Part shown: positions 8,109 through 13,134 of the stretch, one piece after another
How positions within the stretch are numbered: the stretch's first letter is position 1
Layout: each line of letters begins with the position of its first letter
Position numbers and translations under genes: made by a program
Notes under the pieces: generated by a model
Told to the model about the DNA's origin: nothing
The model's input: the letters and a program-made list of their open reading frames with translations, nothing else
Database searches by the model: none
From: an uncultured Rhodocyclaceae bacterium
Lineage (GTDB): Bacteria > Pseudomonadota > Gammaproteobacteria > Burkholderiales > Rhodocyclaceae
NCBI GenBank assembly: GCA_903950295.1
Contig: CAJBAP010000414.1
Coordinates: 1 to 14,528, forward strand
Reading direction: 5' to 3'
DNA length: 14,528 nt

Positions 8109-8938
8109 GGTGGTGGCAATTGTAAGTCGAGTCCGCGCGGCTTGCGACCGGCGCGTGCAAACAGCGCATCGAACAGCGGGCGCGGCAGTAATTTCAGCAG
8201 CCCCGCGACGATGCTCATCTGCCAGGGCATGACGGCAAAGCGCGACCCCCGCTCGATGTGATTGGCCATGCTCTGCACCGCCCGGTCGACCGGCATCAGG
8301 AAGGGCATCGGGTACGGATTCTTAGCGGTCATCGGGGTAGCGATATAGCCGGGCGCCAAGGTCACCACCTTTACCCCGCTGCCACGCAACTCAACCCGCA
8401 GGCTTTCAAGGTAGGCGATGGCCGCTGCCTTCGAGGCGGAGTAGGCACCCGCACCGGGCAATCCCCGGATGCCGGCGACCGAAGCGATGCCAACCAGGCG
8501 ACCGGCGCCTGCTTGCTTCATTGACGCAACGAAAGGCTGGAAGGTATGCAGCATGCCCAGCACATTGGTGTCGAAAACGCGCCGGAACGCGGGCAGATCC
8601 TCGACGGCTTCGGTCAGGGTACCCACCGAGACACCGGCATTGGCGATGACGATGTCGGGCACACCTGCACGGGCGATAAAATCTGACGCCGCCACTGCAA
8701 GCGCGGGGGCGTCGGTAACATCGAGCGAGTAAAGATGGCAAGTCACCGGGAGGCCAGCCGCCAAAGCCTCAAGAGTCTCGCCACGCCGCGCTGCCAACCC
8801 AAGCACTGCGCCACGGGCCGCATAGTGACGAGCCAAGGCCGCGCCGATGCCGGACGAGGCGCCAGTGATGAATACGCGCAGGGGCGTTGTCAGCGGCTTA
8901 CTTCTTGAGTTCGGTGCGATTCCTGGCAACCAGGCCAT
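8105..8938 (-). CDS. Short-chain dehydrogenase/reductase (SDR) family oxidoreductase
   Basis: Classical SDR with all motifs, numbered from the ATG chosen here (277 residues): TGASSGIG NAD(P)-binding loop at 25-32, NAG at 100-102, catalytic Ser153 (IASVAG) and YSASK with Tyr166 and Lys170. Substrate not identifiable; the short hydrophobic C-terminal segment may make membrane contact. The start is uncertain. ATG at 8936-8938 or 8945-8947 lies inside dsbA, while SDR homology begins only at LRVFITGASSG. A CTG at 8891-8893, just after the dsbA stop and behind an AAGAAG purine run, would give a 262-residue protein of more usual N-terminal length. The stop overlaps the diguanylate cyclase start. It lies in the argS-SPOR-dsbA-SDR order that I associate with betaproteobacteria. 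Confidence 0.9.
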   Translation of the reverse strand: MAWLPGIAPNSRSKPLTTPLRVFITGASSGIGAALARHYAARGAVLGLAARRGETLEALAAGLPVTCHLYSLDVTDAPALAVAASDFIARAGVPDIVIANAGVSVGTLTEAVEDLPAFRRVFDTNVLGMLHTFQPFVASMKQAGAGRLVGIASVAGIRGLPGAGAYSASKAAAIAYLESLRVELRGSGVKVVTLAPGYIATPMTAKNPYPMPFLMPVDRAVQSMANHIERGSRFAVMPWQMSIVAGLLKLLPRPLFDALFARAGRKPRGLDLQLPPP

Positions 8939-9533
8939 CGACCACATTCAGCATGTCGTTGAAAGAACCGACGCTGGGTGCAGGCATGTATTTGCCGCCG
9001 ACGATCAGCACCGGGACGCCGCCGAAGCCATATTCCTGAGTCATCTCGGCGGCACGCTTGACCTTGCCTTCAACCGAAAACGACTTGTACATGTCGGCAA
9101 ATTTCTGACGGTCGACGCCCTGCTTCGCCATCCAGTCGAACAGGACCTTTTCGTCGTTCAGGTTGACCTTTTCCTTGAGCATGGCGTTGAACACGGCCGA
9201 ATTCAGCTTCTCGAGCAATCCCATGGCTTCGAGGCTGTAATAAATGCGCGCACCCGGCGCCCACTCCGCGCGGAAGATCGCTGGCACTTTCTTGAACGTG
9301 ACATCGGCAGGCAGCTTCTTCACCCATGACTGCAGCACGGGCTCGAAATCGCCGCAATGCGAACAGCCATACCAGAAAAATTCGATGACCTCGACCTTGC
9401 CATTTGGCTCGGTCGGCTGCGGCATTTGCAGGCGAGTGAACTGTTTGCCTTCGACCGGTTCGGCCGCCAGCACCGGCTGGGCCACCAACAACCCGAGGGT
9501 CAAGCCTGCCAGCAAAGTCTTAAACAATTTCAT
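8898..9533 (-). CDS. dsbA: DsbA-type periplasmic thiol:disulfide oxidoreductase
   Basis: 211-residue thioredoxin-fold oxidant that introduces disulfides into exported proteins. The N-terminus is a clear Sec signal peptide (MKLFKTLLAGLTLGLL, cleavage near Ala23-Ala24). The active site is FFWYGCSHC with Cys57 and Cys60. The dipeptide between the cysteines is Ser-His rather than the usual Pro-His, which may change redox potential or pKa. The cis-proline loop is GGVPVLIV (Val173-Pro174), as in DsbA proteins. The helical insertion between these (about 70-165) has normal length. ATG is preceded by AGGA at 9540-9543 with 6-nt spacing, 14 nt after the SPOR gene's stop. It likely depends on a DsbB encoded elsewhere. 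Confidence 0.94.
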   Translation of the reverse strand: MKLFKTLLAGLTLGLLVAQPVLAAEPVEGKQFTRLQMPQPTEPNGKVEVIEFFWYGCSHCGDFEPVLQSWVKKLPADVTFKKVPAIFRAEWAPGARIYYSLEAMGLLEKLNSAVFNAMLKEKVNLNDEKVLFDWMAKQGVDRQKFADMYKSFSVEGKVKRAAEMTQEYGFGGVPVLIVGGKYMPAPSVGSFNDMLNVVDGLVARNRTELKK

Positions 9534-9539
9534 GGGAAA

Positions 9540-9543
9540 TCCT
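9540..9543 (-). promoter_or_regulatory. Shine-Dalgarno of dsbA
   Basis: AGGA within AGAAAGGA on the minus strand, 6 nt upstream of the dsbA ATG, in the 14-nt gap after the SPOR gene. It fixes the dsbA start. Confidence 0.75.
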
Positions 9544-9547
9544 TTCT

Positions 9548-10228
9548 CTATTCCTTGATCCGGACCACCGCGGCCTGGATACCGTTTTGAGACAACTGAC
9601 CGCGCACCCGGTTCATTTCTTCCGTGCTGGCGTAGGGGCCAACACGCACGCGATGCATCACTCCCTTGTCCGGCACATCGACGGCGAGCACCCCGGCCTC
9701 GAAACCGAGCATCGCCAGACGTGCCTTGAGATTTTCGGCGTCTGCGACTTTCTGGAAGGCGCCCGCCTGCAGGTAAAGCCGGCCGGCAGTGGCCGCAGCA
9801 GTTGGCACCGACGCAGCGGATGCAGTAGTTGCAGGTGCCGTAGCAGCGGCGGGTAGCGGTGCATTCGCCGGCTGGGGTGTCGCGCCCTTCTTGCCTTCGA
9901 GAATGTCGTAGAACTCGAACTTGCGTTCAGCGGGTTTATCGACCGGCTTGTCGCCCGGCTTGCCCGGCAGTGCCACAGGAGTCTTGTCAGCCGCACCATT
10001 TTCTTTCGGCTCCGACTTGATGCCCTTATCGACGAAAGGCAGCGGCATCTTGTTGAGATACCAAACCACCCCAAAGGAAATCAGCACACCGACAACCAGT
10101 CCGAAAGCCAGTCCGAGCAGGGTGCCGCCGCGTTGATTGCGCACAAGAAACTCGACGGGCCGCCCCAAGAGTTTCTTGGCCCCCTGGGGGGAGGAACGAG
10201 CAAAGCGAGGGCTACGGGGGGTGCTCAT
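9548..10228 (-). CDS. FtsN-like SPOR-domain membrane protein
   Basis: 226-residue bitopic protein: short cytoplasmic N-terminus, one transmembrane helix (about 35-59, GTLLGLAFGLVVGVLI), a Pro/Ala/Lys-rich periplasmic linker with KFEFYDILEG near 103-112, and a C-terminal SPOR domain (about 149-225: LYLQAGAFQ, HRVRVGPYAS). SPOR domains bind denuded septal peptidoglycan, and this architecture is that of FtsN, the late divisome activator, so a cell-division role is likely though a true FtsN assignment is not proven. The ATG abuts the argS stop (TAAATG). The first about 28 residues are encoded by a GC-rich repeat-like stretch with hairpins, so the ancestral start may be GTG at 10142-10144 (198 residues, beginning VRNQRGGTLLG). 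Confidence 0.87.
   Translation of the reverse strand: MSTPRSPRFARSSPQGAKKLLGRPVEFLVRNQRGGTLLGLAFGLVVGVLISFGVVWYLNKMPLPFVDKGIKSEPKENGAADKTPVALPGKPGDKPVDKPAERKFEFYDILEGKKGATPQPANAPLPAAATAPATTASAASVPTAAATAGRLYLQAGAFQKVADAENLKARLAMLGFEAGVLAVDVPDKGVMHRVRVGPYASTEEMNRVRGQLSQNGIQAAVVRIKE
10165..10210. repeat. GC-rich hairpin repeat inside the 5' end of the SPOR gene
   Basis: Two adjacent inverted repeats: CCAAGA-GTT-TCTTGG (10165-10179) and CCCCC-T-GGGGG (10180-10190), followed by GAGCAAAGCGAGG (10198-10210). The layout (C/G run, then GAGCnnAGCGAG) resembles dispersed GC-rich intergenic repeats of betaproteobacteria and the element near 5480-5521. Here it sits right after argS and is read as coding for the first residues of the SPOR protein. 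Confidence 0.5.
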
Positions 10229-11974
10229 TTACATGGCATCCGGGGCGGAAACCCCGAGCAGGCGCAAACCATTGCGAATCACCTGGCGCACGGCGACGGC
10301 GAGGGCCAGGCGGGCGAGTTTCTGCGCCTCATCCTCCACCAGCAGGCGCTCGGCGTTGTACCAGGCATGGAATTCTGCCGCCAGCTCCCGCAACCAGAAA
10401 GCCACGCTGTGCGGCGCATGTTCGCGCGCTGCCATCTCGATCAGCTCGGGGAAGGCGGCCAGTTTCGCGGCCAGCGCCAGCTCGCGTTCGCTGCCCAGTA
10501 CGGCAAGATCAGCGGTGGCCAGGACGCGCTCATCGCCATCCCATTGCGCCAGTACCGAGCAGACGCGGGCATGGGCATACTGCACGTAATAGACGGGGTT
10601 GTCGTTCGACTGGCTCTTGGCCAGGTCGAGGTCGAAATCGAGCGACTGATCCTGCTTGCGCAGCAGATAGAAGAAACGGCAGGCGTCGTTGCCGACTTCC
10701 TCGCGCAGTTCGCGCAGGGTGACGTAGGAGCCGGCGCGGGTAGACATCGACACTTTTTCCGTGCCACGGAACAGGCTGACGAATTGGACCAAGGCCACTT
10801 CCAGCGCCTTGTCATCGAGTTCCAGGGCCTGCAACGCTCCGCGTACGCGCGGGATGTAACCGTGGTGATCGGCACCCCAGATGTCCACGACGCGACTGAA
10901 GCCGCGCTCGAACTTGTTCTGGTGGTAAGCGATGTCGGAAGCGAAGTAAGTGTAGAAGCCGTTGTCGCGCTGCACGACACGATCCTTCTCGTCGCCGAAG
11001 TGCGACGAGCGGAACCACTTGGCGCCATCCTGTACGTAGATATGGCCACGCTTTTCAAGCTCGGCCACGGCCTTCGCCACCATGCCGGTATCGTAGAGCG
11101 AACGCTCCGAGAACCAGCAGTCGAAATGCACGCCGTACGCTTCGAGATCCTCGCGGCAATCGGCCAGTTGCTCCGACAGCACATGCTGGTGGATGTAGAA
11201 CCACTCCTCACCGAGCAGATCCTTCGCGGCGGCAATCAGACCATCGAGATGTGCCTCGGCATCCGGTTCCGGCGGTGGCACGCAGGCCAGCACGGCGGCA
11301 GCGGGATGCACGTAGCGGTCGCCGTGAGCATCCTTGACCTGCACGGCCATGTCGTGCACGTAGTCGCCCTGATAGGCGTTGGGCGGGAAAGGCACAGTCT
11401 CGCCGTAGATTTCGAGGTAGCGCAACCAGGTAGACACCGCCAGGATGTCCATCTGCCGGCCGGCGTCATTCACATAGTATTCGCGGCAGACATCGTGGCC
11501 GGCAAAGGCCAGCAGGTTGGCCAGGCTCGCACCATAGGCGGCACCGCGGCCGTGCCCGACGTGCAGCGGGCCGGTCGGATTGGCGGAAACGAACTCAACT
11601 TGCAGCTTGCCGGGGATCTTCGCGCCATGACCATAATTGTCGCCCTGCGCCAGCACGAGTTGCACGACGGCGGTCTTGGCGGCGGGGGCAACGGTCAGAT
11701 TGATGAAGCCGGCGCCTGCCACCTCGGCCTTGATCAGCCAGGGTGACTTCGGTAATTCATGCACCAGCCGTTCGGCAATCTGGCGGGGATTCTGCTTGAG
11801 CGCACGTGCCAGTTGCATGGCCAGGTTGCTGGCGAAGTCGCCATGGCTGGCGTCGCGCGGGCGTTCGAGATGGATTTCGGTCCCGGGAACCATGGTGCCG
11901 GGCGCCACGCTCGCCAGAGATGCGCGCAGCAAATCGGCGAGATGGGTCTTGATGTCGGTGGGCTGGGAAGGCAT
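10229..11974 (-). CDS. argS: Arginyl-tRNA synthetase
   Basis: 581-residue class I aminoacyl-tRNA synthetase charging tRNA-Arg, of full family length. The N-terminal Add-1 domain (about 1-110, with HGDFASNLAM) is followed by the HIGH-type motif HVGH (138-141) in ANPTGPLHVGHGRGA, the GADHHGYIPR segment (367-376), the KMSKS-equivalent KVSMSTR (407-413, degenerate as in many ArgRS), and a DALR anticodon-binding domain from about 450 with YYVQYAHARVCS. Start ATG 11972-11974 gives MPSQPTDIKTHLADLL. No Shine-Dalgarno precedes it, and a perfect TATAAT lies 7 nt upstream, so the mRNA may be leaderless. First gene of the argS-SPOR-dsbA-SDR-GGDEF cluster. Confidence 0.97.
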   Translation of the reverse strand: MPSQPTDIKTHLADLLRASLASVAPGTMVPGTEIHLERPRDASHGDFASNLAMQLARALKQNPRQIAERLVHELPKSPWLIKAEVAGAGFINLTVAPAAKTAVVQLVLAQGDNYGHGAKIPGKLQVEFVSANPTGPLHVGHGRGAAYGASLANLLAFAGHDVCREYYVNDAGRQMDILAVSTWLRYLEIYGETVPFPPNAYQGDYVHDMAVQVKDAHGDRYVHPAAAVLACVPPPEPDAEAHLDGLIAAAKDLLGEEWFYIHQHVLSEQLADCREDLEAYGVHFDCWFSERSLYDTGMVAKAVAELEKRGHIYVQDGAKWFRSSHFGDEKDRVVQRDNGFYTYFASDIAYHQNKFERGFSRVVDIWGADHHGYIPRVRGALQALELDDKALEVALVQFVSLFRGTEKVSMSTRAGSYVTLRELREEVGNDACRFFYLLRKQDQSLDFDLDLAKSQSNDNPVYYVQYAHARVCSVLAQWDGDERVLATADLAVLGSERELALAAKLAAFPELIEMAAREHAPHSVAFWLRELAAEFHAWYNAERLLVEDEAQKLARLALAVAVRQVIRNGLRLLGVSAPDAM

Positions 11975-11981
11975 GACGGCG

Positions 11982-11987
11982 ATTATA
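11982..11987 (-). promoter_or_regulatory. Predicted -10 of argS
   Basis: Perfect TATAAT on the minus strand, only 7 nt before the argS ATG. The predicted transcription start (about 11975) nearly coincides with the start codon. The -35 at 17-bp spacing (TCAGCG) is poor and falls within the neighbouring AAAAGTCGGCGCTG repeat. Confidence 0.45.
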
Positions 11988-11995
11988 ACGCCCAG

Positions 11996-12009
11996 AAAAG
12001 TCGGCGCTG
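11996..12009. repeat. Intergenic repeat copy C (AAAAGTCGGCGCTG)
   Basis: 14-nt identity to 6627-6640, in the 111-bp gap between the MerR-family gene and argS, immediately upstream of the argS TATAAT. Similarity to the other copies does not extend beyond these 14 nt. Confidence 0.5.
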
Positions 12010-12055
12010 ATGAAGCTACTGCGCTACCAGGCGGTCGAGCAAAAGACGCTCTCCT

Positions 12056-12080
12056 TGCCGTAGCGGATGGCGGTACGGCA
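12056..12080 (-). terminator. Possible weak terminator hairpin after the MerR-family gene
   Basis: TGCCGTA and TACGGCA form a perfect 7-bp inverted repeat with an 11-nt loop, starting 5 nt after the MerR-family stop codon on the minus strand. A short TTTT follows about 11 nt later, too far for a classical intrinsic terminator, so this may only be an mRNA 3'-end stem-loop. Confidence 0.35.
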
Positions 12081-12085
12081 GATAC

Positions 12086-12988
12086 TCACACCAATTGGAC
12101 GCGTTGCATCAACTCGCTCATTACCGCCTGCAAATTGCCAAAGACAAGCACGCCCTTTGGCGGGCGCTGGATATGTGACACCCCGGCCCCTCCTGCCCAA
12201 ATCTCAATTGAACTCGGCAGCAATTCGCGCAAATGCTCCAGTGTCGGCCTGACGCGTCGTGCGGGGTACGCAAAGCTGAACGACATGGCGACGATATTTG
12301 CATCACACGCTTGCACCGCCATCGCCAGTTCTCCCATGGCAATCTGGGGCCCGACGCTGATGCAGTTCGCTCCCTGATCTGCCAGGACGGCCTCGGCCAT
12401 GAGCAGTCCAAGCACATGAATTTCATCCGGTGGTGTTGCAAACATTATTCGGGGAAAGCCTTGCTTTGGCTTGAGTGCGCGAAGCTCTGCGTGCAAGCAA
12501 CGAATCAGTTCATCGGAGCAGATGTGTTCGTGGTAGACCTCAATTTCCCCTTGAGCCCAGGATTCTCCAACGGCGACAACCAGCGGAGCAACAACATTAA
12601 CGACAAAGTCGGTGAGCGATCCCTTGGCCCGTTCTTTGCCGAGCAGTGCCTTTAGCCCCTCAAGCTTGTGCTGCTTCAGTCGTTCGATGGCCTCCCGGGT
12701 GGCGCTGTTCCGCAGCGGAGCCACGCCGTTGCCAGACAACGCACCGAGAAGGCAATCAAGCTCCGCAATGGATTTTCCAACAACCTGGCCCGGCCGAAAG
12801 CCCAGGTCCAGCAGGCGCTTGATCGAGCGAAGTTGCAGAACTTGTTCGCGCGAATACCCGAGCGCACCATTTGACTGGTTCTCGGAGGTGGGGAAGCCAT
12901 AACGTTCGCGCCACTTTCGCAACAGATCCTTGCCGAGTCCGGTTTCGCGTTCGAGTTCCGTTGCGGGCACAAGTCGAGGGGATTCCAT
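12086..12988 (-). CDS. MerR-family regulator with B12-binding domain (CarH/LitR photoreceptor-like)
   Basis: 300-residue transcription factor. Residues 5-75 are a MerR winged HTH (LVPATELERETGLGKDLLRKW, GYSREQVLQLRSIKRLLDLGF). Residues about 95-175 form a four-helix cap domain and about 178-300 a Rossmann-like cobalamin-binding domain. The CarH signature is complete: Trp144, nine residues, then Glu154-His155 (Wx9EH), and His191 in EIHVLG as candidate lower axial ligand. Spacing is close to Thermus CarH (Trp131, Glu141, His142, His177). AMSFSF and WAGGAG fit the nucleotide-tail pocket. Known CarH/LitR proteins use adenosylcobalamin as chromophore, bind DNA as tetramers in the dark and release on illumination. 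Light-dependent repression is therefore a strong inference, but B12 sensing without light is possible. ATG 12986-12988 has no Shine-Dalgarno. Divergent from the CheB-CheR gene. Confidence 0.9.
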   Translation of the reverse strand: MESPRLVPATELERETGLGKDLLRKWRERYGFPTSENQSNGALGYSREQVLQLRSIKRLLDLGFRPGQVVGKSIAELDCLLGALSGNGVAPLRNSATREAIERLKQHKLEGLKALLGKERAKGSLTDFVVNVVAPLVVAVGESWAQGEIEVYHEHICSDELIRCLHAELRALKPKQGFPRIMFATPPDEIHVLGLLMAEAVLADQGANCISVGPQIAMGELAMAVQACDANIVAMSFSFAYPARRVRPTLEHLRELLPSSIEIWAGGAGVSHIQRPPKGVLVFGNLQAVMSELMQRVQLV

Positions 12989-12994
12989 AACACG

Positions 12995-13025
12995 ATCATA
13001 ACAATTAAGGATGTGTCCGTGTCAC
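12995..13025 (-). promoter_or_regulatory. Predicted promoter of the MerR/B12 regulator
   Basis: On the minus strand a -35-like GTGACA (13020-13025, 5/6 to TTGACA) and a -10 TATGAT (12995-13000, 5/6) are 19 bp apart, a long spacer. MerR-family targets often have 19-20-bp spacers, so the arrangement fits autoregulation. The predicted start (about 12988) is the A of the ATG, suggesting a leaderless transcript. Confidence 0.4.
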
Positions 13026-13038
13026 TTTGTCACGGACA
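13014..13038. promoter_or_regulatory. Inverted repeat between divergent regulator and CheBR genes (candidate operator)
   Basis: TGTCCGTG (13014-13021) and CACGGACA (13031-13038) form perfect 8-bp arms around a 9-nt spacer that contains part of a GTCAC-TTT-GTCAC direct repeat. It covers the predicted -35 of the MerR/B12 gene and lies just upstream of a possible -35 for the CheBR gene, so one bound protein could affect both. T6 at 13045-13050 follows on the plus strand after a 6-nt gap, but no plus-strand gene precedes it, so a terminator role is less likely. Confidence 0.5.
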
Positions 13039-13041
13039 GTA

Positions 13042-13071
13042 TTGTTTTTTGGCTGGCTGGCAGTGTAGAAT
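13042..13071 (+). promoter_or_regulatory. Possible promoter of the CheB-CheR fusion gene
   Basis: TAGAAT (13066-13071) is a 5/6 -10 match, with a weak TTGTTT (13042-13047) 18 bp upstream. The predicted leader is about 57 nt. Evidence is weak because the -35 matches only in its first three positions. Confidence 0.3.
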
Positions 13072-13123
13072 TGAGCGATCGCTGCCTGTTTGTTGCGGGT
13101 TAGTGCGTGACACATCAGTATCT

Positions 13124-13127
13124 GGAG
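13124..13127 (+). promoter_or_regulatory. Shine-Dalgarno of the CheB-CheR fusion gene
   Basis: GGAG with 7-nt spacing to GTG at 13135-13137. It decides for the GTG start and so for inclusion of the Lys-rich N-terminal tail. Confidence 0.75.
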
Positions 13128-13134
13128 AAATACC

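Noticed and set aside
10133..11746. 537-residue open frame on the plus strand opposite argS
   Set aside because: It mirrors argS, whose HVGH, KVSMSTR and DALR features are unmistakable. The antisense product is His/Gln/Arg-rich and shows no domain; long antisense frames are common in GC-rich genes.
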